Shown: positions 35,151 to 47,879, counted from the first letter of the stretch. The stretch: 64,000 nt of DNA from Sepiola atlantica (GCA_963556195.1 OY744529.1:55425483-55489482); one strand, 5' to 3'. Notes: generated from the sequence alone by a model not told the origin. Numbers and translations are program-made.

Positions 35151-35698
35151 AATCATTCAAGAACCCTGTAGAGTTACCGCCCTTAGACCGATTGACAAGC
35201 TGCCAAGACCGGACCCGGGTTAAATCTTAGTTTAACTTCATTTTCGACTGATTTAAAGTCCTTTAATCCAGGCTTTGAACTTAAATGTAATGTGTGTTTT
35301 TTAACCTTTTTATTTTTTCGGAAATATAATCCTTAAACCCATCTTCTCTCTTTATCATTCTCTAGAAGACACACACTTAACCCTCAAAACAGTAAAAGCT
35401 AAATATACGCTCCCTATAAACATTGACGCACGGGACTTATATAGAGATATTTTTAAATTTCTTTATATTTCAATTTTTTTCTAATTTTTAATTTCAACAG
35501 TTACATTCTACCCCCGCCCCTATTTTTTAAACCTTATCTTAAACAAATATGCATACCACTCTAAAACAAATAACGCATCCAAACGAGAGTGGCACGTGAA
35601 TTCCCATTTTTGAAACAGGTGACAACATAAGCTGAAGAGAGCCGGATGGTTAAGTCCTTCTGATCTTGAAACTATGTTGTACTATTTTTTATGTACAA

Positions 35699-35700
<2 letters not shown>
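35151..35700. other. AT-rich DNA, no gene recognised
   Basis: Possibly the 3' untranslated part of element E; I see no further motif. Confidence 0.35.

Positions 35701-35702
<2 letters not shown>

Positions 35703-35743
<41 letters not shown>
35703..35743. repeat. (AT)n microsatellite, left of MITE
   Basis: The AT run ends exactly at the start of an inverted-repeat element. It resumes at 35,873-35,913, so the element appears to have inserted into one AT tract. Confidence 0.9.
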
Positions 35744-35749
<6 letters not shown>

Positions 35750-35867
35750 GAGCCTAAAGTAGGTGGACAGCATTAAGAATAGGTTTACGTATCAGTTATA
35801 TTAATGCAAAAAATATATATTAACGAAAATATATGTTTTTTACTGTCCACCTACTTTTGGCCCACCC

Positions 35868-35869
<2 letters not shown>
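35744..35869. mobile_element. 126-bp Tc1/mariner-type MITE in an (AT)n tract
   Basis: The left end tagggtgagcctaaagtagg then tggacag is inverted at the right end as ctgtccacctacttttggcc then caccctg, giving 27-bp terminal repeats with a few differences. TA dinucleotides flank both ends (35,742-35,743 and 35,870-35,871), as expected for Tc1/mariner integration. Inside an AT repeat a TA duplication cannot be told from the background. There is no transposase; it would need one in trans. Confidence 0.8.

Positions 35870-35872
<3 letters not shown>

Positions 35873-35913
<41 letters not shown>
35873..35913. repeat. (AT)n microsatellite, right of MITE
   Basis: Continuation of the tract at 35,703-35,743 after the inserted element. 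Confidence 0.9.
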
Positions 35914-35916
<3 letters not shown>

Positions 35917-36115
35917 TTGAAAATCAGTTAAGAAACCAGATTTACATGACGGGAGATTTACTTTTTTATCAATAGAATATTTGTACGATTTTCTCAGACT
36001 AACGCAGAGCAATTTAAATTGATAACATCACGTGTAACAATAAGTAACTTGTTGGATAATCGAGTATGAGTAATGATGCATCTGAATCCATTTTCAGATA
36101 CATTGATACCAGTCG

Positions 36116-36720
36116 ATCAGTGAAACAGATAGTGGACCGTTGTGCTATCTACTGTCGGGCTGAGGTATTTCTTCTGGCTAGTCCTAGAATGACCACTCTC
36201 TCACCCTTTACCTTCTCTCTTTGAGAAGGGCTTAGTTCATGGTTAACCGTTTGAGGCGCTCCTACAAGGGAATTTCGATGGGGTTACTCAGGCATTTTTG
36301 CGGTGCCAGAGTGCGCTACGTCTTGTGCTCTGGCTTGCTATCCTTACCTTCCGACGTATTGCCACACCTTACTGCGGTAGGAGGGAGGTAGATACGATAT
36401 GCCAGTTTCAGTAAGGAGATGTTTGGCATATTTCAGTAAGGACATGATCAGGCATATTTGAGTTTATATAAATAGGTAAATGTGTATCGACAGATTTCAG
36501 TGCAAGCTGTTGGTGTTGTTGTGTGTGCATGGGTAGAAAACTGAGAGAACGCTAAAGATAGAGAAACACAGAAGACAAACGTATTTGTTCATTCTATGTG
36601 ACTCGATGTGAATAGATATAAACGTAGGTGTCCTAATTGAGAACGAGTGTGTAATAAAGTGTTTATGCCTTTCTACGTGCTCCTATTTTAAGCGTGCTCA
36701 AAAAGCAGAAGAAACAATGA
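36116..36720 (+). mobile_element. Possible solo LTR
   Basis: The block is markedly less AT-rich than its surroundings. It has tatataaatag at about 36,464 as a TATA-like box and taataaagtg at about 36,652 as a polyadenylation-like signal, about 190 bp apart, as in an LTR (U3, R, U5). I could not fix the ends, see a TG...CA pair or find a second copy. It could equally be another repeat or a promoter-containing sequence. Confidence 0.3.
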
Positions 36721-38654
36721 AAACAATGCTTACTTTCTAGAGAAAGTAAATATGAAAGAGAAAGAGAGAGAAAGGGAGAGAGAGGGAAGGAGAGAGAAGG
36801 GGGGGCAATTGAAAATCACTAGAGAAACGCATACGCACACATTGTAAGATTATTAAAAAGAATATCCTTCTTTCCTTGAGTTCTTGGCTGAATCGTGTAA
36901 GAACCTCGTATTACCAAACGAGGAAGAGAGCCCTGGAGACTCGACTCATAGCACCTTCTTTACAAAACAAAATATCGCTCTGTCCGTTACTTTTCCCCGT
37001 GCGACACGACACCAACTGATCTAAAGCGCACAGTGCAAATAACTCTAACACGACGATCCGTCGATTACACTCACCGCAAATATGGCAAAAGATAAAGAAA
37101 CAAAAAGTGATGGCTAATTTGATTTCAGTTATTTTTCCTTCTAGATAATTTCTGCTCAACAAATGAGGAAATAATGCAAGAACTTACAATCAAGTATCCA
37201 CCATGCAGGTTCCGAGTCAACTCTGTTACGTATAACAATGCATTGTATTTGTTTCACCAAACCGATCCCATCGTTCTGTTTTTCGTATGCGTACTCTTAA
37301 TTGCTTTAACTTATTTCAAGGAATTTTAACTAAAATATTATTATCTTTAAATCTACACATATTTTATATTATGATTTAGTTTTCCCTAACGTTTGATTCA
37401 CGCATTTAAAATGTTTATTTTAAAATTCTTATGAATTTTATTGGGGTTGTTTATATGTGGTAGCTACCATAACATCTCTTTAAACTAACACTTATAAATC
37501 AGTTTTCACGGGTCGTCTATTAATTTTGATAGATTGGATTAATCGCTACAATGAAGCTCCAGCGTAAGTCAAGTAGATCCTGGTGCTTTTCGCTCGCCAA
37601 AAACAGCAGTCAGCAAAAAAGATTAAAATACCCCTTTCACAAATAGAAGCTGAATTAAATATAGAGTATATTTTTTAAAATCACATATGGCTTTTTACTA
37701 GCAGGAAGTAAATCTTTGATTAAATAAATATGATGATTAAAGAAATGAAGAGAATACAATTGAAAGTAATTCTTTGTTCGTTAGAATTCTATTTGGTAGT
37801 TTCTGGAACAAAGTTAAATTGTCTCCATGAAATAAACTTGAGAAAACTCAAATATCCTTTCAACTTGAGACTAAGAAAACACCCCTGATTCGTTTTCTAT
37901 TTATCGTTGTTCAAAAATAGTTTTGATTCGTATGAATTTGCTACATTTTATCAATACTAATTGAATATCTTTTGCTTTAAATTTTAAATTTGAGAGAAAA
38001 TATTAAGTTTTTATGTTAAACAGAAAATAAACTTTTTGATTTTATAATGATCGCGACACATCATATGTGTGTGTGTAATGGGTACAAATGTAGGGTAAAT
38101 TTAGTTTCATTTATTTATGCAAATAAGGTAAAAAGGAGATGGAGTCATTCGTGATAATTACAATTTTTGTGAAATTTTAACAATGTGTATTATAAAATTA
38201 ATAGTTTTCCTTCAAATGTCAGTTTTTTAGTATATTGAAAGGTATTTTAGGGGGCATAATATGGACACAGCCTCTCATTTGAAAATTCAAATATATCACA
38301 TTTGCATTGAATTCGATTATATTATGATATTGGACACTGATCAGTTTAGCTTTTATAATGTATTCTTTTGTTTTAAATAAAGGATTAACGTATAATTTTA
38401 GATTGTTATGATTGGCAGATTACAAAAATGTTATTTGAGACGTGAACACGATTTTATTATATTTGACTTGTAGCAACTTTTCTGATTGGAATGATGGCTA
38501 AATGTATTATTGGTAAAATGATTACATTTATCTTTTACGGATAATCAGGAAAGCCTATTCGTATGAGAACGATTTTGATTTGCTTGGTCCTGCTGTTAAT
38601 AATGGTTGTCTTGATTATTCTTAGAATTAATTACTGACCAGAGGACCACCTTAA
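36721..38654. other. AT-rich DNA, no gene recognised
   Basis: The minus-strand ORF at 36,911-37,162 has no domain. A GA-rich patch lies at 36,752-36,805. I see nothing else. Confidence 0.45.
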
Positions 38655-38770
38655 AGTTGATAACATCCATAGAGAGGTGCAATTGGATTGAGAGGATTAG
38701 AACTCGACACGCTGAGTCGTCAGTTCTTGCCCGTATCCACTTTAACACGGACCCACAAACCATTCAAGTC
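38655..38770 (-). mobile_element. tRNA-like SINE relic
   Basis: On the minus strand aaagtggatacgggcaagaa then ctgacgactcagcgtgtcga and gttctaatcctctcaat reads like a tRNA head with a B-box-like gttctaatcc. It shares the ctgacgac anticodon-arm block with the relic at 33,150-33,222, so both may be one family. Confidence 0.45.
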
Positions 38771-39331
<561 letters not shown>

Positions 39332-39380
39332 AACACATATATCCGTGTTTGTGTATATCTATATATATACTCACGAACAC

Positions 39381-39422
39381 ATGCATACACACACGCACAC
39401 ACACATATGTATATATATATAC
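39381..39422. repeat. (CA)n/(TA)n microsatellite
   Basis: Short acacac run passing into tatata. Confidence 0.8.
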
Positions 39423-40028
39423 ATTTTATTTATATCCATCCACTTATCCTATTAAGTTTGGAATGTTTGTAATGGGAAAACGTATTTCAAATAGTCATTT
39501 TAAAGGGATGTATCTTTTTACTTACTGTGTATATCGTACTATATCTTCATCTATTATCCATTTGATAACCTCTTAGCGTCCCGAGTGACGATCGACACTC
39601 ACCGAAAGGTTTTTGACGCGATGCGGAGTTCATAGAGATGCAATGAGTTTACACTTCTTTAATTGCATTTTCTCACCAGCAGGCAAGTGATTACGTCACA
39701 GGATGACAGTATTACCGCGTAGCAAAGACCTACCTGGTCGTAAGTGTTATTTTGAGTTTTCTTTCTTCTACAGAAGTTGTCCTACCAAGGATCGGCTCTA
39801 GGCAACACTTCTATTTCACTTGGTTGTGGTGATATATCGATTCATGTCTTTCCGAAGATTATGATTGCAAGTTACACCATTTGAACATTAAACTGCACCT
39901 CAATCTCAACGTCTGCACAGGTATTCATTCTCTACTTGCTCGAATATGTTTTATATGATCAGGAATGGATGGACACTTACTTTTCTGATTGAATATAATA
40001 TAGATGTATGTGTATTTTATATAGAATA
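39423..40028. other. Complex patch, unassigned
   Basis: 39,575-39,910 is more complex and higher in GC than the surroundings and looks like an interspersed repeat, but I cannot name it. Confidence 0.35.

Positions 40029-40092
<64 letters not shown>
40029..40092. repeat. (AT)n microsatellite
   Basis: Pure alternating AT. Confidence 0.95.
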
Positions 40093-40096
<4 letters not shown>

Positions 40097-40170
40097 AAGG
40101 AAGGATGAGAGTAATCCGACGTAATGGGAAATAAAAAATGGAAAAACAGAAGATTTTTTTATGTATTCAT

Positions 40171-40211
40171 CAACGTTTCGGCTTTGTTTGTAAGACTTCT
40201 TCGGGATGATA
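40171..40211 (-). other. PLE-terminus-like gaagaag...gccgaaacgtt motif
   Basis: The minus strand has cccgaagaagtcttac, a spacer, then aaagccgaaacgttg. This is the same order as the core of the hammerhead-like motif at 19,200, but without ctgatga. It is probably a decayed PLE end, with no coding part attached. Confidence 0.35.
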
Positions 40212-40364
40212 ATTTTAAGAAAAATGTCATGCAAGTACATAGAAATATTGGGTTGACATGATGGGTTGATGAGAAGTAGTAGCCACTACTGGGAGCGCAG
40301 AACCAAGGTACGGGCTGAGAGAAGTTGGTGGCAGAGAGTGAAATAAATGTAGATGGCTGTGAGT

Positions 40365-40515
40365 GAAAAGGGGGAAGGGGTGGGAGTGTCAGTGAATTTG
40401 TCTTAGGGTGGGAGAGAGGGGAGGGGGATGCTGAGGTGGTTGTCGTGGTGAGGTGTAGCATGGATTTGGAGGGGCTGGGGAAAGAGGAGGGAAGGGGGGA
40501 ATCTCTGTGTCTTTG
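40365..40515 (+). other. G-rich patch with quadruplex potential
   Basis: The plus strand has repeated G runs (gggggaaggggtgggag, ggggagggggatg, ggaggggctgggg, gaagggggga) in otherwise AT-rich DNA. The minus-strand ORF 40,159-40,533 (Pro/Ser-rich) is merely its complement. Confidence 0.7.
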
Positions 40516-40585
40516 GTGTGTAGGTAGTATCATAGTTTTGAAAAAAAGATTTGAACAAATGAAAATGATTTGAAAGTGGGTTCAA

Positions 40586-42470
40586 TAAATTTTAGTGAAA
40601 GAATTACTTGATCAACTATTTTGTGGTACATTCCTTTGAGCCATTTTGCATTTATAAATGCTCGTTGAACAAAAAACACAATGCTTAGTCGGTGGACCTA
40701 AGTCTAATCTCCTTACGTTAAAGTTTCCCTAACCACCCACGTCCTTTAATATCAAGTGAGATAGAATATAATTCTGTATCAAGAATATGCAAGTCATTAA
40801 AAATTATACAATCACGAAAAACTATAAATGTGATAGGAATTCACATTTTTAGTATCCGCTAATTAGTCCATTCATAAAATGATTTGGAACTTGACTCTGT
40901 CTTGCTATATAATGCTTGTCACTGCCATTATAATTATTCAAAAGATAATTGAATGACCTTTCTGTTCAGATCTAATTTACACTTCTTTAGTTAACGAATT
41001 ATTATTTGGAACAGCTTTACAGGCGGTGATTAAATGAACATTAAATGGCGAACAAGGCAGATCAAATATTTCTACGTTTATGGAATCAAAAAGATTGATT
41101 TTCGATTGGAAAAATGTATTTTAAAGAACGGAGATAATATTAAAATATAAAGCGAATATTGTTTTAATGAGTCAAATGTGATCAGCGTTTTGTAAACTTC
41201 GACTAATTTATTTAATCGTCTTCATATACACATATATGCGTGTATATATGTATATATGTACGCATAGATATATGTGCGTATATAGGTGTATTATAATTAT
41301 ATATGTATATGTATATGTATATGTGTATGTGTGTGTATGTATGTATAAGTATTTTATTGGAAAGTTCACCATATTTATTAAATTACCCTTTTATATAGCT
41401 CTATCCAGTAAGTGATCGAGCACTTTATTTGCCTAAGATCCCCTGCCCCAGATAGGTATTGCTCGGGTTTTGACTGATCTATCTTGATTATTAAAGTGTG
41501 CCTTATAAAATCGGTTGAGCGCTTTTGCCAGTGCTGCTATTAACATCAGTATTTGTACTTAAAATCTCGTATCAAACGACATGGAATAGATGATTATAAA
41601 ATACTCATTGTCAAACATACCAAATGCACAGTCATTATAATTATAAAATAGAGATACTTGAGAAAAGAGAAAACTTTATTAAAAGATTATTATGGAAAGT
41701 ATTCTACTTCCGGTCTAATGATAGTGGTCAAAAATTACGAACTACAAATACGGATTTAAAACCATAAAATATCCACCAGAATTAAAAGAATTATCAAAAT
41801 TAAAAAAAAAAACTAATGAATATAATAACATTTAAGAATTTCAAAAAATTAACAACTATTTTCTAAATAAAATAAATAACGTCAAAAATATTGGCACGGA
41901 TAGATAAATCAAGAAAGATCGACTAATTCAATACAATATAGAATAGTAAACTAAACCGTTCTGTTCGAGAAATTAATTTTACCCGTCCTGGGACGGGTAT
42001 TCGTATAGTTCTATATATACAACGCAATGACAAATCAGAATCAACTTTAAAGAAAGAAGCTAAATAATATCATCTCAATATATATAATGCAAAAAAACTG
42101 TATGTATGTCTCGCTAAAACTTGAAAAATACACAAAGTAGGTATTATTTAAAATAATATCGAAAAATAAAAAAGATTCATTTTTTTCGGGTTAAATGGCT
42201 ATTTTTTTGTTTAATGTGATCAAAATATTTAATGATTTCCTGCGCACATGATGTCATATTGATAGATACATGACGTCCTAGTGATAGGTTTGACAAATAT
42301 TTTTACGCCATCGCTACGTTATTATTGTTTATTTACATTATTGTCCTTATTAAAAGGAGAGGGGATCAGAAAGAGTGAATTTAGTAGGGTTCTGGAGGTC
42401 TCCTAGAAACAAGTACTTGGTGTTGTCCCGGAATAAGACAATAGAATTCAATTTTATCATACATTTTTAA
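40586..42470. other. AT-rich DNA, no gene recognised
   Basis: Contains a short palindrome acccgtcctgggacgggt at about 41,983-42,000 and a compound tatg/tg microsatellite at 41,222-41,345. No ORF is convincing. Confidence 0.45.
41222..41345. repeat. Compound (TATATG)n microsatellite
   Basis: Alternating tatata, tatatg and tgtg steps, interrupted. Confidence 0.75.
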
Positions 42471-43080
42471 TTCTTTTGTTTAATTCATTTTTCATTATTG
42501 TTTTTCATTTATGCATTATGTTTCAATCATTTTTCATTCCTTTATTTTTTATTCAATTTTCCTTCATTTTTCCTTCATTTTTTCCTTCAATTTTCTGTTC
42601 ATTTTTTCATGCTTATTTTATTCTTTTTTTCACCTATTTTGTGAATAATTTTTTCATTCACTTGTTTCCTTCATTTATTTTCCTTCAATTTTTAAATTCA
42701 TTTTTTATTCATTTTTTATTCATTCCTTATTTTTCATTCATTTTTTTCTATTTTCCTTTCATTTTTTTAAATTTAATTTTAATTTTTTTTCATTCATTTT
42801 TGAAAATTCTTTTTTCATTCACGTATTTTCATTTGTTGTTTCATTTACATTTTTTTCATTCATCGTTTTTCATTCACCGTTTTTCATTCAACTTTTCATT
42901 CATATTTTCATTTATTTTTTTATTCATTTGTTTTCGAATAAAAAGATGAGATCAATAATAAATGATTTTTCTTGATCTCATCTTTTTTATTCGTCTTTTT
43001 CATTCATTTTTCTTTTTTTCATTAATTTTTTCAATTCATTTTCTTTTCATTCATTTTACATTCATTCTTTTTCATTCAAT
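42471..43080. repeat. Degenerate TTTTCATTCA simple repeat
   Basis: About 600 bp of T-rich DNA with frequent ttcattca and ttttcatt words. The 157-codon ORF (42,476-42,949; nearly all Phe, Ser, Ile, His) follows from this composition and is not a gene. A hairpin sits inside it. Confidence 0.85.
42935..42993. repeat. Inverted repeat inside the T-rich tract
   Basis: cgaataaaaagatgagatca + a (42,935-42,955) is inverted at 42,972-42,993 with one extra T. The loop is 16 bp. Confidence 0.85.
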
Positions 43081-43119
43081 TTATTCATTGATATGAGTAT
43101 CCTGGATAAAGTAAGTAGT

Positions 43120-43870
43120 AACCTTGAAGTGCTCAATATCCTAGATAGACTAGGTGTGTTAAAACGCAGTGTTGCTTGGGATAAATACATTTTCTAGTTT
43201 TTACAATGTTATATAGCTTGTGAGCCATAATCCAAAGTGCTAAATATTCTAGATAGAGTAGTAACCCTAAAGTGCTCATAACAGTGCTCAACATCCTAGA
43301 TAGTGCAGGTGTGTTGTCCGAGATAAAAAGAACAAACTTCTCTGTTTTTTTAATTATGTTGTTTACCCCAGGAGTCATACTTCAAAGTGCTTAATATCCT
43401 TTATGTGAAATGGGGTGTAAGGACAATACATTTTGTTCTACTCGGCATTGTCCGGGATCCGAAATTGCTAAGTTACTCTATTACTTTTGGTAAGGGATAT
43501 ATAGTAAATATCTTCGGACTATTGCATTCATCAACATCATGTATCTTTTTGATATTTTGAAATTGAAGCTGGGAAAAATTAGGTATTGAGCGTTGACATT
43601 TGTTCTTATTTGCGTTGTCCGGGATCAATAATTGTAAGATGTAAGTATTAATTTTGGTAACTCTCTTCGGACTATTGATTTCATCAACATTACGTATCTT
43701 CTAAATATGTTGAAATGAGGGGGTGATAAATTAGGAATTCGCTGAGGCAATTTGTTTTACTCAATGTTGTCCGGGATAAAAATTGTAAGATTACAGTATT
43801 ACTTTTGGTAAGGGATATATAGTAACTCTCTTCGGACTATTAACTACATCAACATTCTGTGAAGGCTTCC
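43120..43870. repeat. Decayed tandem repeats with ttgtccgggat
   Basis: The first half (43,120-43,390) repeats aagtgctcaatatcctagat-like blocks. The second half has three units starting ttgtccggga at about 43,448, 43,614 and 43,766, each followed by aattg.taag, attacttttggtaa and cttcggactattg. Spacings are 166 and 152 bp. A similar ttgtcccggaat lies at 42,424. The ORF at 43,133-43,378 is not a gene. Confidence 0.8.
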
Positions 43871-44661
43871 TTACTAAAATCACAGTATTAAAAGAGAAAG
43901 AAAGACAAAGATACGGCTAGTGAGAGAAGGAGATAGATAAAGGTTTTAATATAAAGATGTTACACACGCTATTTAAATATTTTGTTTTTTATGGCTCTGG
44001 GCAACGTCGGATAGCTCTGATAGTTCAAACTAAAATAAGATAATAGAATAAAGCGTATTGCTTCAAGAAACATCTTTACCTTAAAAGAGCACACAGAAAC
44101 TTTGTAACTAAACGGTCTTGAAATAAAAGAATATTGGAAAAATAAAAAAAACATATATTTGAAACAAAATATAATACTAAGAAATATATCAAACAATCAA
44201 AGCAATAATATAATAGCTATCCACATTAACACAAATAGAAAATGAACATTTACACAATTCGATATAAAGGATGTTTAACCTACCATTCACTAAACAATAT
44301 ATAAATATGTTTGTTGACGACATACAAATAATAAAACATTACAGAAAATCAACACAGTTTCATACAGATAAAAAAGGCCCAAAATGATGGGGAGTGTCTG
44401 CGAGTATGCAATAATATATATAATATATTAAAACTCTTTCATCAACTGAATAATACTTGAATAAATGAATCTAAACAATAAAACATACAAGCATGATGGA
44501 CAACCAAACAATATTTCATTATATATTAATGACCCACAGTCTTCAAACAAATCTTTCAAGGACCTAGACAAGCTATTAATTCCAGCAATAGAAATATATT
44601 AAACCGATACCAAACACCAAATATAAAACAGCCTGAAGAACATATGGTTATCAAAATAAAA
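43871..44661. other. AT-rich DNA, no gene recognised
   Basis: No coding or repeat signal beyond A-rich composition. Confidence 0.45.
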
Positions 44662-44663
44662 TA

Positions 44664-44704
<41 letters not shown>

Positions 44705-44743
44705 AACAATAACAATAATAACAACAACAATAACAATAATAAC

Positions 44744-44821
<78 letters not shown>
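44662..44821. repeat. (ACG)n/(ATA)n trinucleotide tract
   Basis: Units pass from (gac)n through (aca/ata) mixtures into (ata)n. The minus-strand poly-Leu/Ile/Val ORFs come from this tract. Confidence 0.95.
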
Positions 44822-44864
44822 TGTAGTACTACTAACCTTGCCATGGTCTGGGTGGATTAAATTA

Positions 44865-45300
44865 CTCTCCCCCACTCAAAGAAATATTTTTAGTAAAAAA
44901 CAGAAATTTCCCCACCTCCGCAATTTTTTTTACCTTCCACCCCTACACATCCCAATTTTTTCTTACTCTTACCAACCCAAACAAATATTTTTAATAAAAA
45001 CAAAAATTCCCCCACCCTCCCCCAAAATTTTCTACTCTCCATCTACACGTCCCTAATTATTTTTTACTCTCCCCCGCCCTAAAGAATTATTTTAGTTAAA
45101 AAAATCCCCCCCCCCAAAAAAAAATTGTCATTCTCCACGTCCATTAAAAAAAAAAATTACTCACCCCATCCAAAGAAATATTTTGAGTTAAAAAAAACGA
45201 AAAAAAAATTCCCGCCCCCCAATTCTTTTTACTCTCCCCCCCCATTGTTTTACTCTCTCCACCCAAAGAAATATTTTTAGCTAAAAAGAAGAAAAAAAAG
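44865..45300. repeat. Degenerate about 95-bp tandem repeat, C-rich
   Basis: Five copies of caaagaaatatttttagttaaaaa (variants) at about 44,877, 44,978, 45,080, 45,171 and 45,264, separated by poly-C/T stretches such as actctcccccac. Confidence 0.8.
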
Positions 45301-45314
45301 TTAAAAACAAAACA

Positions 45315-45545
45315 GAAACTACACTACCTCTACACCTCTCAAAATAGGAGGAGGTAATGCCTGGGAGATGGCATCATGACAGCAGAAAAGATACTACACT
45401 CCATCCATACCTCTCAAAAAAGGAAGAGGTATTGCCTGGGAGGATGGTATCATGACAACAGAACAGATACTACACTATCTCCACAGCTCTAAAAAAAGGA
45501 GGAGGTAATGCCTGGGAGGATGGAATCATAACAACAGAACAGAAC
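45315..45545. repeat. About 76-bp tandem repeat, 3 copies
   Basis: actacact starts copies at 45,318, 45,393 and 45,469. Each holds ggaggaggtaatgcctggga (variants) and atcatgacaacagaacaga. Confidence 0.9.
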
Positions 45546-45879
45546 GGTTGAATTTGAGGAAATGACTTGCAATTTTTTTCGGGTATGACTTACAATTTGT
45601 TTTTAAAAAAGGACTTCATGATATAATTGTTTTCTATTTAAATTAATACATAATTAAATTGAAATTAAGCCGAATATAGCTGAAATAATAGACCCCAGAC
45701 GAAATTTACCCCATAGCCCTCTTAAGAGTGAATTTAAAGATTTGGGAATACGCCTATTAACTATCTCGGTGAATTTTACATTAGAATACACTTTTAGATT
45801 TTATCTTGATTCGCTAACATGTTTTCTATAAGGCACACACACATACATACATACACACATTGAGTTTAATAGAGAGACG

Positions 45880-46640
45880 AATTAAATAGTTCTAGCCTGC
45901 TCAACATTAAAAGAATGATCGTGTTGTAATGCATGGAAGAAAAGTGCGTTCAGAGAATTGCTATTTTTTATATCTCTTTTATGTTCACCAAGCCTTTCCT
46001 TCAGTTCCCATTGAATCCCCCCACGTATATCTTATGACAATTACTACATGGGACAGTGTACATACCAGCATTAGATTTGAGTTAAAAATGTTTTGCTGTA
46101 TTTAATGTTTATTTTATAGTCTGTGATGTGGTTTGAATGTTTGGAATTCCTGATTTATTTAGGTTGTTGCAAATTATTGTATTATTAGGATGTGTAGGTA
46201 AAAATAATGTTAATCAATGGATGAAATGTTCGGTTTCTGATATTTTTGCTTATTGTTTTTAGAAAATATTGGTAGGGCTTTTTTTGTTGCATTTTGTATG
46301 AAATGTGTGGAGTATGGCAATGTTTTCAAATAATTTGTGATGTATTTGAGTTCATCGTATATATATATATATTGTGGACTACATATTCAGAAAGCACGTA
46401 TGAAAAAACAATTATTATGCCTGTTTTTATTTTGTTTTTATGGTGTGAATAAAAATGTATATAGTCGTGTGAGTGGTTTTGCGATGTACTTTGAATGATA
46501 ATTTGTTGTTGGATTTCATTATAAGTCTGTCTAAAAAGCTATTACGTTTGTGTTCAGTTTTATTTTTGAGATAATTCTTTAAAAGTGGAAACAGCATAGA
46601 TAAAAGGCAACTACACCAAACAACAAATCTAACGCCGCTA
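45880..46640 (-). pseudogene. PLE G, RT thumb linker plus GIY-YIG nuclease
   Basis: Minus-strand pieces are FIQNATKKALPIFSK (about 46,265-46,310), a linker, then GMYTVPCSNCHKIYVG (about 46,023-46,072: the Tyr-Thr-Val strand, C..C pair and Tyr-Val-Gly turn). A frame change follows, then LKERLGEHKRDIKN (about 45,963-46,005, with the catalytic Arg) and ALQHDHSFNVEQARTI. The order is that of the end of the RT and the nuclease of a PLE. The central RT is absent, so it is 5'-truncated, and it has frameshifts and stops. Confidence 0.8.
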
Positions 46641-47476
46641 AAAAAGCTGTCTATCTGAGGAGTATTTTATCCGTTCTTATAACAAACTGAGTCAGTCATA
46701 TCACTCCACGAGTTCCCGAGTGTTTTCGTCTGTCTGTCAGTCATTTGCCTCTCTCTCTTCCCCTCTCTCTCTCTCTCATCCCCGGAAAGCACATCCAATC
46801 AAACCAGAAGCAATTCGCCACTCTCCTTCGCTCAACCTATCACCGTCTCTAATGATACTTGGGCTGGTCATAAATTGTTGCCGCACCTCTTTATTCTGGC
46901 AGCCATCAAAACCTGGCCCGTTCATTTACTGATCTCGTGACACGTTGCTGTATGAATTTTCACACTACGCAAGAAATATCACTTCTGAAAGCCTCAATGT
47001 ATGCAATGAAAGTTGTTATCAATTATAAGCACAAGCCAATTTCCTTGTGGGGAAACATTCCAGTTTTCTACATTTATATTGTAATCAAACGTTTGCATTT
47101 TCTAGGAATTTGGCGTGCGTTTTCCCTGTTAATTCGACTATCAGGACCCAATAGGATTATTATTGTTGTCACATTGCATAATATTGCGGCATAAGGAAAA
47201 TTCTCATTCAAATGTTTTCCGTTTTTAAATCATCAGCACTCAATCTGAAGTGTGTCTGATGGCTGAAATAGTTGCAGTTTCCTTCTAGTCGCACGATCCC
47301 TTTTTATACACACACGTGGAATTCAATTTTCATTTTAAAAGGCTGAGATATCGATTTTATGTGGAAAACGCAAAATTGTTTTCACAACAATTTGAAATTA
47401 ATACCATAATACCAAAGGCTTCTATCTTCAAAATATTGTTTTCTCTCACGTTTCTCTCTCTATATATATATCTGTC

Positions 47477-47479
<3 letters not shown>
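46641..47479. other. AT-rich DNA with CT-rich patch, no gene
   Basis: A ctctctctc stretch lies near 46,750-46,780. The ORFs at 46,720-46,932 and 46,937-47,194 show no domain. Confidence 0.45.

Positions 47480-47551
<72 letters not shown>
47480..47551. repeat. (AT)n microsatellite
   Basis: Pure alternating AT; accounts for the Ile-Tyr ORF on the plus strand. Confidence 0.95.
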
Positions 47552-47553
<2 letters not shown>

Positions 47554-47879
47554 CTTGCTATATTTGTAGGAGAGCATTCAATATGAGCGATATTAATTAT
47601 GTGGATCAAATTTTCTAGATGTCGCACGGTGACTGACAGTTTCCTGCCTTGCGTTTTTCAGCCTACCCAGAGCGAGAAACTGCCAGTAAGAGCTGTTCAC
47701 TTGACATCTGGAAACATGTGTGTGCAGACATGTGTTTGTGTGTTTACTTTGAATACAGATGAAATTAAATTTAACAGATGTATGACTTTTAAATATTTTA
47801 TTGACATAAACTATTTATAGTTTATTTTGTCGATATCATTCCAGATAATATTTCGAATAGGAATTCTGTGTCTCGTGTG

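Noticed and set aside
40159..40533. 124-codon Pro/Ser/Thr-rich minus-strand ORF
   Set aside because: It is the complement of a G-rich low-complexity patch and has no domain.
41983..42000. Short perfect palindrome acccgtcctgggacgggt
   Set aside because: An 18-bp palindrome may be a repeat end, but alone it does not support an element or a regulatory site.
42476..42949. 157-codon ORF rich in Phe, Ser, Ile and His
   Set aside because: The composition comes from the TTTTCATTCA simple repeat; there is no protein-like pattern.
44599..44875. Poly-Leu and poly-Ile/Val ORFs
   Set aside because: They are translations of the trinucleotide tract, not genes.
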